Shown piece after piece: positions 1-8,444 of a DNA stretch of 64,000 nt. The translations under genes were made by a program, and so were the position numbers. Where the stretch lies: assembly GCF_900187295.1 (NCBI RefSeq), contig NZ_LT906473.1, forward strand, positions 1,860,001 to 1,924,000. The letters are read 5' to 3'. Under the pieces are notes generated by a model that saw nothing but the letters and a program-made list of their open reading frames with translations, did not search any database and had not been told where the DNA came from. Position 1 is the first letter of the stretch. Each line of letters opens with the position of its first letter. This DNA is from Corynebacterium cystitidis. GTDB lineage: Bacteria > Actinomycetota > Actinomycetes > Mycobacteriales > Mycobacteriaceae.

Positions 1-994
1 CTTCGCTGATCGCGGCGGAGACATTGCCGTTGGGTAGTTCCTTTCCGTTTACTCTCACAGTTCCTGAGTCGTAGTGATCAGCTCCTGCGATAGCCCTGAT
101 GACTTCTGTGCGTCCTGCGCCAACTAGGCCTGCGATGCCAACGACTTCGCCCGTGTGCACGGTAAAAGTAATGTCATCGAATTTGCCTTCGCTTGAAAGG
201 TCAGCAACTTCGAGAACAGGTTTTCCTGGTGTGTCAGCAATACGCGGGTACTGGTCTTCGATGTCACGCCCGACCATGAGACGGACAAATTCATCTTCAG
301 AAGTATCTGCTGGGACTTCTGCGATAAACTCACCATCGCGGAGGACGCTTACCGAGTCTGCGATGCGCGCGATTTCATCAAGGTGGTGGGAAATAAATAC
401 CATTCCCACTCCGCGTTGTTTTAGGTCATCAATAACGGTGAAAAGTTGGTCGATTTCTTTGCCTGTTAGGGCCGCTGTGGGCTCATCGAGGATTAGCACG
501 CGAGCCTTCATCGACAATGCTTTTGCGATTTCGACGAGCTGTTGGCGGGCGAGACCGAGTTCGCTGACGGGCGTATCAAGGTCAACCTTGAGACCAATGA
601 AATCGAGCGCTTCTTGTGCCTCGGCCGTCAGTTGTCTGAAGTTGACCAGCCCACCAGAGTTTGGGGTTCGGCCAAGCATGATGTTTTCGGCCACTGACAA
701 CGTGGGGACCAAGTTCAGTTCTTGGTAAATTGTGGCAATGCCTTTGGCTTCGGCCTCCTTGGTCGATGCGAACGTAACGGGTGCACCATCGACGATAATT
801 TCGCCTGAATCTGGCCGGTGGACACCAGCCATCATTTTGATAATGGTAGATTTTCCTGCGCCGTTTTCGCCAAGAAGAGCTTGCACCTTTCCGGGCTGAA
901 CTGCCACAGAGACGTCTTTAATTACTGAAACAGGCCCAAAGGATTTGCTCACATTGCGCATTTCTAGGATTGGTTGCGGATCTTGTCCGTTCAT
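1..994 (-). CDS. Sugar ABC transporter ATP-binding protein, RbsA-type (3' end beyond window)
   Basis: Cytoplasmic ATPase of a carbohydrate ABC importer of the RbsA/MglA class, which carries two nucleotide-binding domains in one chain. The start ATG at 994 overlaps the stop of the lacI-type gene (ATGA), so the two are co-transcribed. Walker A GENGAGKST lies at residues 42-50, a Q-loop in IYQELN follows, and the first domain has a Walker B LILDEPTAALT and a switch His in ISHHLDE. The signature region is degenerate (LGLARQQLVEIAKAL), as usual in this class. A second domain begins near residue 260 with GLVGAGRTE, its modified Walker A. The protein is cut by the window edge after about 330 of some 500 residues. 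The substrate cannot be read from the sequence; ribose or a related sugar is likely from the family and the LacI neighbour. Confidence 0.93.
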   Translation of the reverse strand, partial: MNGQDPQPILEMRNVSKSFGPVSVIKDVSVAVQPGKVQALLGENGAGKSTIIKMMAGVHRPDSGEIIVDGAPVTFASTKEAEAKGIATIYQELNLVPTLSVAENIMLGRTPNSGGLVNFRQLTAEAQEALDFIGLKVDLDTPVSELGLARQQLVEIAKALSMKARVLILDEPTAALTGKEIDQLFTVIDDLKQRGVGMVFISHHLDEIARIADSVSVLRDGEFIAEVPADTSEDEFVRLMVGRDIEDQYPRIADTPGKPVLEVADLSSEGKFDDITFTVHTGEVVGIAGLVGAGRTEVIRAIAGADHYDSGTVRVNGKELPNGNVSAAISE

Positions 995-2013
995 CGTTCA
1001 CCTCCCGGGGTGAGTGGTTGTGTGGATTGTCTGTTTATGAGATTCGTTTCGGTGAACACGTGCAGTTCATCTGGAGCCTCTCCTTTGATCCAGCCAGTAA
1101 GCGCTGTGAATGCTTGCCTCGCCATGTCATCGACGTGCTGGTCAATGACCGTGATGGGGCGTGGTTGCAATTCGAATACGGGGTGAGTATCGAAACCCAC
1201 CACGGCGACATCTTCACCGATGACTTTCTTCGCGCGGTGACACGCCTCAATCACACCGATAGTCATCATTGAGTCCCCAGCTAAAAGACTTTTCGCCCCT
1301 TGCTCGAGCAGTGATTGGGCACCCTGTCGGCCGAGTTCTTGTTCGTATCCGCCCTGAAAGATGAGTTGGGGTGCAATCCCCGCATCATCGCAGGCTGCTT
1401 GAAACGCCGCCAACCGATTGCGTCCGGTCGACGTAGTCATCGGGCCAGACAGATAACCGATCGGCAAAGCGTCGATACGCACTAGTTCCGCCACTGCAGC
1501 ACGTATACCACCCGCAGCATCTGAAGTGAACGTGGGCAGGCCACTGCCTTCGAGTTCACGATCGATTAGAACCACTGGCAGGCCGTGATCAACAAGGTTC
1601 TTTATCGTATCTGCTTCTTGTTCATGAGGAACGCAAATGATTCCATCGACCCCTCTCTCGCTCAGGCCCCTCAGTGCATCGTGCATAACTTCTGGATCTT
1701 CATCAGTGTTGATAATCAACGTTGATATCCCGCTGATGCGAGCTTCCTGTTGAATCGCAGTCACCATCGATGCGAAGTAGTAGTTGATCAAGCTAGGGAC
1801 GACAACGCCGATCGTGTCAGTCCTTGAAGTCTTGAGGGCTCGCGCTTGCACATTGGGCATATAGCCGAGCTCGTCGGCCACCTTACGGACTTTCTGTCGC
1901 GTCGCACACGCAATTGCCGGATTGCCCGCTAGCGCGCGCGAGGCAGTAGACACAGAGACTCCCGCGTTTTGGGCGACATCCTTCAATGTTGGCCGTGCCA
2001 TTGGTTGCTCCAT
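991..2013 (-). CDS. LacI-family transcriptional regulator
   Basis: Sugar-responsive DNA-binding repressor. Residues 5-55 form the LacI helix-turn-helix and hinge (TLKDVAQNAGVSVSTASRAL); the rest is a periplasmic-binding-protein-like effector domain with the typical DTIGVVVPSL opening. The family length of about 335-340 aa fits. Two starts are possible: ATG at 2013 (GGAG eight bases upstream) and ATG at 2001 giving MARPTLKD (GGAG six bases upstream). The second matches the usual N-terminus of the family better. It is the first gene of an operon with the RbsA-type ATPase, which starts at its stop codon. Two palindromic operator-like sites sit just upstream, so autoregulation is likely. Confidence 0.93.
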   Translation of the reverse strand: MEQPMARPTLKDVAQNAGVSVSTASRALAGNPAIACATRQKVRKVADELGYMPNVQARALKTSRTDTIGVVVPSLINYYFASMVTAIQQEARISGISTLIINTDEDPEVMHDALRGLSERGVDGIICVPHEQEADTIKNLVDHGLPVVLIDRELEGSGLPTFTSDAAGGIRAAVAELVRIDALPIGYLSGPMTTSTGRNRLAAFQAACDDAGIAPQLIFQGGYEQELGRQGAQSLLEQGAKSLLAGDSMMTIGVIEACHRAKKVIGEDVAVVGFDTHPVFELQPRPITVIDQHVDDMARQAFTALTGWIKGEAPDELHVFTETNLINRQSTQPLTPGGER

Positions 2014-2031
2014 TCTTACTGCTCCACGCTA

Positions 2032-2058
2032 TGCAATCGATTGCTGCAAACGTTTGCA
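2032..2058. promoter_or_regulatory. Two adjacent LacI-type operators
   Basis: Two palindromes lie side by side, 19 bp upstream of the lacI-type start: GCAATCGATTGC at 2033-2044 and TGCAAACGTTTGCA at 2045-2058. Both have the central CG of LacI/PurR-family operators. They probably bind the adjacent regulator and control the sugar ABC operon. Binding itself is inferred. Confidence 0.75.
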
Positions 2059-2303
2059 CTCTACCTTTGCTTCAACACTATAACCCGAAACACAAATCGG
2101 TCAAGAGGTGGTTTTCAACACAACTATTTTGCGAGCTCCAACCTTCAGGCCCAGCATTTACTGCTTCTGAGAAACGGCGATGATGACTTTGGAGGGGTCC
2201 AAAACAGGGTTTATATAGTCAACATATGTCAAGACGCCCAGAGTGGACCGACCGCGCCGATCGTAGGTCAAGCCTTAAAACGATAATCAAGGAGAGCGAC
2301 ACT

Positions 2304-3296
2304 GTGTTTAAACTCAGATGGTCAAGCCTGGGGTCTACCGTACCTATCACGGTGGTCACCCACCTGACTGTATTGTTTGTTCTTTCCTTGATCTACAGTC
2401 ACGGCTTCCTCACTGCGACCTTAGCGTTAATCATTACGCTAGTTTTCCTTCTCATTCTTTTCATCCTTTACTTTCTCTGGATGCGGAGAAAATGGAATTC
2501 GGTAGAAGCACAATCACGGCCTGCCGTCTTTGCAGATATTATTACTGGAACAGGCCCTATTCGCCTCGCAATGCTGGCAGTGGGGCAACTTGCCTTCATT
2601 TATGCTGTCGTATTTTTCTTTGCTCGCGTAAGGAGTTTGCTCGAAGGCACCGAATTAGAATTCGTCTCCTCTCTCATAGAGTACTTTCCAAGATTGTCCA
2701 GACCCCAAACGCTCTCGCTCCCCTTCTGGCCTGGAGTCGCGCTGCTACTCGTATCTGCTCTTCTAAGTTCTGTCTTAGTTTTCGTCGGAGCACTGGGATG
2801 GTCTGACGCTGAAAAGCGGCGACGGGTCAACACCATCTACCAGTATTTCTCTGGCCTACTTTCGATTTCCCTACCGTATGTGGGATTCTATCTTCCGCGT
2901 GTCTCCGATTCTTTGGTTGCCAACGGAGTCTGGACATATATCCTGCTTGTCTATTATTCCTCGCACATTCTCACGTTTGCAGGAGCTCTTTTCCTCCGGA
3001 TGGATGGAGCAACCGTTGAAAGGGTTCTCAGAAAAAACCTTAATACACTGTCCTACCGGGATTTCACGTTACGGTATTTTAAATTGATCAGGCTCCCAGT
3101 ATGGGCTCTTCTTTTCGTGATTCTCTGCCCTCTCCCCCAAATGGCAATTAATTGTCTCGCCGAATCGCATCCACTTTTACTAGTAATCCCAGTTGTCGCT
3201 CTTGCTCTCCAACTGATCGCCTCCGATCGACTATGGCGATGGATAGATTCGAGGTCGAATCCACAATGGCTTTTCAAAGGCTCTTCCCGGCGATAA
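2304..3296 (+). CDS. Multi-spanning membrane protein, unknown function
   Basis: Predicted integral membrane protein of about 330 aa with roughly eight hydrophobic segments. I place the start at GTG 2304 because GGAG at 2291-2294 is correctly spaced. An ATG at 2226 in the same frame would add 26 polar residues and has no clear ribosome site. The start of the protein reads VFKLRWSSLGSTVPIT and a hydrophobic hairpin follows immediately. I recognise no family. It stands alone, divergent from the lacI operon. Its rarer codons and lower GC than neighbouring genes hint at acquisition. Confidence 0.7.
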   Translation: MFKLRWSSLGSTVPITVVTHLTVLFVLSLIYSHGFLTATLALIITLVFLLILFILYFLWMRRKWNSVEAQSRPAVFADIITGTGPIRLAMLAVGQLAFIYAVVFFFARVRSLLEGTELEFVSSLIEYFPRLSRPQTLSLPFWPGVALLLVSALLSSVLVFVGALGWSDAEKRRRVNTIYQYFSGLLSISLPYVGFYLPRVSDSLVANGVWTYILLVYYSSHILTFAGALFLRMDGATVERVLRKNLNTLSYRDFTLRYFKLIRLPVWALLFVILCPLPQMAINCLAESHPLLLVIPVVALALQLIASDRLWRWIDSRSNPQWLFKGSSRR

Positions 3297-3358
3297 ATGT
3301 CGCCGAAGCTGATCCGTATTCTTGATGAATTGCTGTAGTCGCTTCCCTCGCTTGCTCC

Positions 3359-3604
3359 TCAAGCGTTGACACGATTGCGCCCTCCGCTAAATCCCATACG
3401 AATCCAAATGACGGTCTGCAGTGTCTTCATGGAGGCGCCGTAGGTGGCTCGAGCTGCCACCGACGTGGATTCAGGAAGTGAATCACTGCGAAGAAAGTAG
3501 GACAACGGCAAACCGGTTGCCCCACTCAAGTTGGCAAGTTCTTCGAGGCTTGCTTCACGCTCTCCTCGCACCACGCGAGACAATGTTGCTTGGTTCCCCG
3601 CCAA
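3359..3604 (-). pseudogene. XRE-type regulator remnant, N-terminus missing
   Basis: The fragment reads GNQATLSRVVRGEREASLEEL, the second half of an XRE helix-turn-helix, followed by a segment naming the next helix (LANLSGATGLPLSYFLR). The first two helices of the domain are absent. Upstream in frame a TGA appears after only seven more codons, and the only usable start is TTG at 3604. It is best read as a truncated regulator left after deletion. A very short functional protein cannot be excluded. Confidence 0.5.
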
Positions 3605-3746
3605 TCCTGAATGAATGTAACGCCTTCATGCAACCATGCTTGAAGTATCGATGTCTACCCCAATTCCCTTTATTTCTTCCGCTTTCGAACGTTGTGATCA
3701 AGGCGAAAACCAAAATCCCGTTATGGCACCCCGGGCTGTGTGACCC

Positions 3747-4904
3747 CTACGTGCCTTTCACGTTGAGTACTTGCCGTAGTTTGTGTTTGACAGTGACTAG
3801 ATCACTGGCGTCTTCCATCACCTGGTCGATGTTTTTGTAAGCGTCCGGGATTTCGTCGACCCATTCTTTACCGGGCCGGTACACGATGCCTTCCATGCGC
3901 TTATCCAGGTCAGCGGAGGTAAACCGCTTCTTCGCCTCGGTGCGTGAAAATCTGCGCCCTGCACCGTGGGGTGCGCTCATCAGTGCTTGTGGATTGCCTT
4001 TGCCTTCTACCACGTAGGAGGCGGTACCCATTGAGCCTGGGATCAGCGCCTGAACACCCTCGCCAGCGAAGATGGCACCTTTACGGGTGAGCCACACCGT
4101 CTTACCGAAGTGTTCCTCCTGCGCCGTGTAGTTATGGTGGCAGTTGATACGCTGCTCCTCCACCACCGGCTCGCACATCAGCTTGCCTAGTTGGTCGGCA
4201 AACCGGTCCATCACCTCTTCGCGGTTCAGCCACGCGAAGCGTTGCGCCCAGTTCAGGTCCCGAATGTACTGATCGAAGGTTGCGGTGCCCTCAGTAAGAA
4301 AAGCCACGTCTCTATTCGGCAGGTCGAGGTCGGCGGTCTCAGCCCGCGCAATTTTGATGTGCTTTTGGGCAATCTTATTTCCCACCCCGCGGGAGCCTGA
4401 GTGCAGAAACATCCACACCCGCTGTTGCTCGTCCAGGCACAGCTCAATGAAGTGGTTTCCACCGCCCAAGGAGCCCAGCTGCACTTTCCACTTTGGCGAG
4501 TGGCTCAGATCCACGCCGTGTTCGTCGGCAAGCGCGCTCAATTCGCGCACACGACGGTCCGCTGTCTCGCGCGAGACTTTCTTGTTGTAGTTGCCAGGCG
4601 AAAGCGGAATCACACGCTCCAGCGCGTTGCGCAGCTGTACTAATTCGCGCTCACGAAGAGCCTCGGCGCTGAACTGGGTACGCACGCCGATCATGCCACA
4701 CCCAATGTCCACGCCCACTGCGGCAGGGATGATCGCACCCTGTGTGCCAAAGACGGTGCCTACGGCTGAGCCCAACCCAAAGTGTGCACCGGGCATCAAC
4801 ACCACATACAGGTAGATGAAGGGCAGGCTGGCGATGTCACGCGCCTGGTCGAGGACTTTATCATCGAGATGCGAGGCGAAAGCTACTACCTCGGTAGAAG
4901 TCAA
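3747..4904 (-). CDS. rtcB: RtcB-type RNA ligase, copy 1 (altered active-site motif)
   Basis: GTP- and Mn-dependent RNA ligase joining 2',3'-cyclic phosphate or 3'-phosphate ends to 5'-OH ends, used in RNA repair. The family motifs are present: VDIGCGM with the metal-binding Cys, GGGNHFIEL, HSGSRGVGNK, INCHHNY and HGAGRRFSRT with the guanylated His. Length (385 aa) is slightly below the E. coli protein. I choose TTG 4904 because GGAGG sits five bases upstream and it aligns with the start of the second copy at 18-19 kb; GTG 4916 is the alternative. One residue is unusual: the family motif MPDxH reads MPGAH here (Gly codon at 4788-4790), losing a conserved Asp that copy 2 keeps. This copy may be impaired. 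No RtcA or archease gene is adjacent. Confidence 0.9.
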   Translation of the reverse strand: MTSTEVVAFASHLDDKVLDQARDIASLPFIYLYVVLMPGAHFGLGSAVGTVFGTQGAIIPAAVGVDIGCGMIGVRTQFSAEALRERELVQLRNALERVIPLSPGNYNKKVSRETADRRVRELSALADEHGVDLSHSPKWKVQLGSLGGGNHFIELCLDEQQRVWMFLHSGSRGVGNKIAQKHIKIARAETADLDLPNRDVAFLTEGTATFDQYIRDLNWAQRFAWLNREEVMDRFADQLGKLMCEPVVEEQRINCHHNYTAQEEHFGKTVWLTRKGAIFAGEGVQALIPGSMGTASYVVEGKGNPQALMSAPHGAGRRFSRTEAKKRFTSADLDKRMEGIVYRPGKEWVDEIPDAYKNIDQVMEDASDLVTVKHKLRQVLNVKGT

Positions 4905-4959
4905 GCTTTCCTCCACGAATGCTTACCAGCCACGATACGGCTTTTCCCACGACCTAACC

Positions 4960-4992
4960 ATTGCTAGCATACCCTTAGGAGGTGCTAGCAAT
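4960..4992. promoter_or_regulatory. Inverted-repeat operator of the fitAB operon
   Basis: ATTGCTAGCA at 4960-4969 is repeated in reverse as TGCTAGCAAT at 4983-4992. The two arms are perfect, 10 bp each, with 13 bp between them, and the second arm includes the antitoxin ATG. The AGGAGG ribosome site (4977-4982) lies between the arms. This is the layout expected for autoregulation by a ribbon-helix-helix FitA-type antitoxin. Confidence 0.75.
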
Positions 4993-5224
4993 GCCAAATA
5001 TTACTGTACGGGGCATAAGCAACGAACTGCACAAAGCCCTAAAAGCTCAGGCAAAGAGTAACGGCCAATCCATGGAAGCTGAGGTACGCTCGATCCTAGA
5101 GAAACACGTCACGCCGCAGACTAATCCGCTGGTGGACCTGTTTTGGGCAACGCGTGACATCGCCACCGAAATCCCACTCGAACCTCGCCAGGTTATTCCA
5201 CCACGGGTGGATTTTTCCGAATGA
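4991..5224 (+). CDS. FitA-like ribbon-helix-helix antitoxin
   Basis: Antitoxin of a type II toxin-antitoxin pair, 77 aa. The N-terminus MPNITVRGISNELHKALK is the FitA/Arc-like ribbon-helix-helix, and the C-terminal tail (residues 45-77, acidic and Pro-rich) would wrap the PIN toxin. ATG 4991 has AGGAGG at 4977-4982. Its stop overlaps the toxin start (ATGA at 5221-5224), giving translational coupling. An inverted repeat spans the ribosome site and start, consistent with autorepression by the antitoxin or the complex. Confidence 0.88.
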   Translation: MPNITVRGISNELHKALKAQAKSNGQSMEAEVRSILEKHVTPQTNPLVDLFWATRDIATEIPLEPRQVIPPRVDFSE

Positions 5225-5628
5225 TCATCGCAGTAGACACCAATGTCATCTCCGAACTGACCAAACCGGAGCCTGAACCCAAAGTCGTGAACTGGGTGTT
5301 TGAACAACCACCTGACACGCTTGTCATTCCGAGTATCTGTCTCGCCGAACTATCGCGAGGTGTCCGTAGTTTGCCCGCCGGTAACCGTCGCAGGAGGATC
5401 GAAGCAGTCCTGCGCGATAATCTGTCCAAACTTCCTGTTCTCGTGTTCGATGCACGGTCAGCCGAAATCTACGGTTCAATTACCACGAGCCGAGGTAGGC
5501 CCGTCGCCACCCTTGACGCGATGATTGCCGCCACGTGCATCGCCCACAACACGGTGCTGGCCACCCACAATACGAAAGACTTCGAGGAATTCCCATTAAC
5601 CCTTATTAATCCGTGGGATCCACGCTAG
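5221..5628 (+). CDS. FitB/VapC-type PIN-domain toxin
   Basis: PIN-domain ribonuclease, 135 aa, the toxin partner of the upstream antitoxin. The acidic residues of the fold are present: Asp6 in AVDTNVISEL, Glu43 in LAELSRG, Asp99 in TLDAMIAATC, and a C-terminal THNTKDFEEF segment with the last conserved Asp. The motif order and TLDAMIAA sequence point to FitB rather than a classical VapC. The gene appears intact. It starts inside the antitoxin stop codon, so production depends on antitoxin translation. Confidence 0.9.
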   Translation: MIIAVDTNVISELTKPEPEPKVVNWVFEQPPDTLVIPSICLAELSRGVRSLPAGNRRRRIEAVLRDNLSKLPVLVFDARSAEIYGSITTSRGRPVATLDAMIAATCIAHNTVLATHNTKDFEEFPLTLINPWDPR

Positions 5629-5696
5629 TTTTTAGCAGACTGAACCTCCCCATCCATTAGTATGACTAGCATCTCCTACGGAAAGGTTTCACAGCC

Positions 5697-6806
5697 ATGA
5701 TCATCGGTACTGTCCGCGAGCTAAAAAGCAACGAGTCGCGCGTAGGACTGACCCCGGATGCGGTGCGTTGCTACGTGGATGACGGCCACACCGTGCTGGT
5801 CGAATCCGGCGCGGGCAAGAATTCCCTCTTCCCCGATACTGACTATGAGGCCATGGGAGCGCAGATCGTCGACAACGCCGCTGAGGTGTGGCAGCGCTGC
5901 GAAATGATGGTCAAGGTCAAGGAGCCGGTGCGCGAGGAGTTTCAGTACTTCCGCGAGGACCTGATCCTGTTTACCTACCTCCATCTGGCCGCCAACGCTG
6001 AGCTAACGCAGGCGCTTATCGACGCCAACGTCACCGCCATCGCCTATGAAACCGTGGTGGGCCCCAGTGGCAAGGACCTACCGCTGCTGGCACCAATGTC
6101 GTACGTGGCCGGACGGCTCTCCATCCAAGAAGGCGCGAACTGTTTGAAAGCCACTAATGGCGGCGCCGGAAAACTGCTGGGTGGTGTGCCGGGCACGGAG
6201 GCCTCGGAGATCGTGATCATCGGTGGTGGCGCTGTAGGGACGCAGGCAGCACAAATGGCGGTGGGCACCGATGCCCGGGTGACCATCCTGGAATCTAACC
6301 CGGAACGCATCCTTGAGCTAAGCAGCATGTTCCAAACATCACTGCAGGTGATCCAGTCCACCCCCGCCACGATTGAAACCTGGCTGCAGCGTGCAGATCT
6401 GGTTATCTCCTGCGTGCTGATTCCCGGCGCGAAGGCCCCACAGTTGATCCGGCGCGAGCACCTACCCTTGATGAAGAAGGGTTCCGTGATCGTGGACGTA
6501 GCTATTGACCAGGGCGGTTCCACTGAAATGTCGCGGCCTACCACCCACGATCAACCTACCTTCATTGAAGACGGCGTTGTCATGTACTGCGTGGCGAATA
6601 TGCCCGGCGCGGTGCCGCAAACTTCCACGATCGCGCTGAACAACGCCACCATGGCGTATGGTCTCGCGATTGCCCAGCTCGGTTTGCACGGCGCCACCGA
6701 AAAGTTTCCCGGCCTGAAACACGGCGTGAACGTCTACCGTGGCGCTGTGACCCACCAGGGTGTTGCAGACGCTACCGGGCATGAGTGCATAGAGCTGCAG
6801 CTGTGA
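5697..6806 (+). CDS. ald: Alanine dehydrogenase
   Basis: NAD-dependent oxidative deamination of L-alanine to pyruvate and ammonium, reversible. At 369 aa it has the family length. The N-terminal substrate domain begins MIIGTVRELKSNESRVGLTP (substrate Arg near residue 15), Lys75 lies in MVKVKEP and His96 in FTYLHLA. The Rossmann part has VIIGGGAVGTQAA near residue 175. The catalytic Asp is in VDVAIDQGG (about 270). No gap or frameshift is seen. It is a single-gene unit, ending in a hairpin shared with the convergent gene downstream. Confidence 0.96.
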   Translation: MIIGTVRELKSNESRVGLTPDAVRCYVDDGHTVLVESGAGKNSLFPDTDYEAMGAQIVDNAAEVWQRCEMMVKVKEPVREEFQYFREDLILFTYLHLAANAELTQALIDANVTAIAYETVVGPSGKDLPLLAPMSYVAGRLSIQEGANCLKATNGGAGKLLGGVPGTEASEIVIIGGGAVGTQAAQMAVGTDARVTILESNPERILELSSMFQTSLQVIQSTPATIETWLQRADLVISCVLIPGAKAPQLIRREHLPLMKKGSVIVDVAIDQGGSTEMSRPTTHDQPTFIEDGVVMYCVANMPGAVPQTSTIALNNATMAYGLAIAQLGLHGATEKFPGLKHGVNVYRGAVTHQGVADATGHECIELQL

Positions 6807-6836
6807 TCGTCGTTACGCGTGCTTAACGACGATCAC
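6803..6836. terminator. Bidirectional hairpin between ald and the convergent gene
   Basis: GTGATCGTCGTTA (6803-6815) and its exact complement TAACGACGATCAC (6824-6836) form a 13-bp stem with an 8-base loop. The stem includes the stop codon of ald on one arm and that of the opposite-strand gene on the other. There is no clear U-tract, so rho-independent termination is likely but not certain. Confidence 0.6.
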
Positions 6837-7384
6837 TCCTCTCGGTCTATTCCAGCAAGCAGCTCCATGGCGAGGGCTTCGCGCTCCTTATGCGCCTGGC
6901 TGCGCTCGGCGGCTTCGATCAGCCCGTACACCAGCTCTGTGAGGTTTCCGGCGCTGCTATCAATGAGCCCGCCGTCGGATCGGTCACTGGTGCAGCCTTC
7001 CGGGTCTGCTGTTCTCCCCACTCCCAGCAGGTACCCGCTGTTGTTGTGGGTGAAGCGCAGCAGTTTGAACTCTTCTGACCACGTCGCGGGAAAGCCTGTG
7101 GCGATCAACCACGCCACGTCGTTGTCGTCATGGTTCCAGCCGCGTTTGGTCTGCCCGCCCACGTCGAATTCGATGATGCCGTCGACCAGGCGAATATTGG
7201 TGGCTTCCTCCCAGGTTGTGCCTTCGCGTACCGAACGTAGGGCGCGGATATGGTGGATGTCGTGCCCGTCGAGGAAGTGACCGCAGCGCTTCGACCTGCG
7301 CCGACTGTGCGCACTGTCCCCGATGGTGTTCTCACTGCGCATTCGGGAAGGGTGGTTGGACATGGATGCAGAATTATCCTGCAT
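6833..7384 (-). CDS. Hypothetical protein
   Basis: About 183 aa, soluble, with no recognised domain. I choose ATG 7384 because AAGGAG lies six bases upstream; in-frame ATGs at 7402 and 7513 have weaker sites. The first 45 residues are polar and probably disordered (SNHPSRMRSENTIGDSAHSR), followed by a mixed region with FLDGHDIHHIRALR, FDVGGQTKRGWNHDDNDVAW and a C-terminal helix rich in Glu and Arg. It is convergent to ald and shares its terminator hairpin. No function can be proposed. Confidence 0.6.
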   Translation of the reverse strand: MQDNSASMSNHPSRMRSENTIGDSAHSRRRSKRCGHFLDGHDIHHIRALRSVREGTTWEEATNIRLVDGIIEFDVGGQTKRGWNHDDNDVAWLIATGFPATWSEEFKLLRFTHNNSGYLLGVGRTADPEGCTSDRSDGGLIDSSAGNLTELVYGLIEAAERSQAHKEREALAMELLAGIDREE

Positions 7385-7625
7385 TGAAATCTCCTTGGAC
7401 ATCGCTCTTTCCCCCGGGCGGTTGCCTCGCGGGGACGGATCTTCCTTCGGGGGCACCGTGCGCGTTGCGCGGTTGCCAGTCAGCCTGCCGAAGGGCATTC
7501 GGCTGATCTTCATGATCCAACAACCGACCCTAGCAGACAGCTTGGTCTATGCGCAAAAGGGGATTTGCTGGGCTCTCGTAGGAAAGCAGAGCCCAGCTCT
7601 GGTGACGGAAAGAAAAGGGGCTAGG

Positions 7626-8444
7626 TCAGTTACCAAAGAGCAGGTAAGCAGCGACGGGTACTACTCGGTGCTCTGTGCCGCGCTGGGTATGGGTCCTCCG
7701 ATACACAACCCACCGTTGGTCCGGTTCAATCCCAAGGGTTGGCCCGATCGTGGCCAAGTGACGTGCCTGATGGGGACGATACGTGGCAGAAGCTTTCACT
7801 GTGATCACACGAGGCGTGTCTGTGAGATCAAGAAGGTCAATTTCAATCGTGCTGTCATCGCGGTAGAAGAAAAGCTCTGGTGATACGCCTTGATGGACGT
7901 CATGTTTTGCGGGCTCTGCGACAACAAGATTTTCCATCACTGCTGCGACATGTACTGAGCCGACCAAGTCCGATGTGTCACGAATGCGCAGAAGATGGCT
8001 GAGGAATCCAAGGTCACGAGCCAAGCCGGTGTAGTTGATCACATTGCTCGTGTTAAGCGCCAGAAGCCCCAGAAGCTGACGGAACGCAGCAATGTTTTGC
8101 ACTTTGAGCAGCTGCGTCACGTCTCGTTCACGATAGGTACGTATGTCGTTCTGGTGGTACACCTCGTATGGCATATCAACCTGATAGAGGCGCGGGTAGC
8201 CACCCCGCACCATGAAGTGCTCCACGGCAATCTCGGGAACTGCGCCGCCCACCTCCGCAAATGATAACGGTAACAAGTGAGTGACCCCTACTCGTCCGGC
8301 CAAGCTTTGGGAGATATTCTCCATCAGCAGGAAATTCTGCGACCCGGAGACAACATACTGGCCCGGCGTAGCCCTTTCGTCCGATTCGAGTTACAACACC
8401 GAGAACAGTTCCGGCGCATGCTATGCCTCGTCGATGATCAGAAT
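7626..8444 (-). pseudogene. DUF4143 (COG1373) AAA ATPase, C-terminal remnant
   Basis: The N-terminal Walker A half is missing. The remnant begins inside the Walker B motif (ILIIDEA), then TAG where Gln is expected, HAPELFSVL, a TAA again in place of Gln, and then the family segment QYVVSGSQNFLLMEN and LAGRVGVTHLLPLSFAE. The DUF4143 part follows (FMVRGGYPRLY, TYRERDVTQLL). A further deletion seems to remove about 60 residues between DLGFLSH and the conserved MENLVVAE. Both stops are C-to-T changes in Gln codons. Its upstream end is joined to the tail of a degraded transporter. Confidence 0.8.

Noticed and set aside
99-728. Plus-strand open frame of 209 codons
   Set aside because: It lies opposite the RbsA-type ATPase, whose motifs are clear, so it is a shadow.
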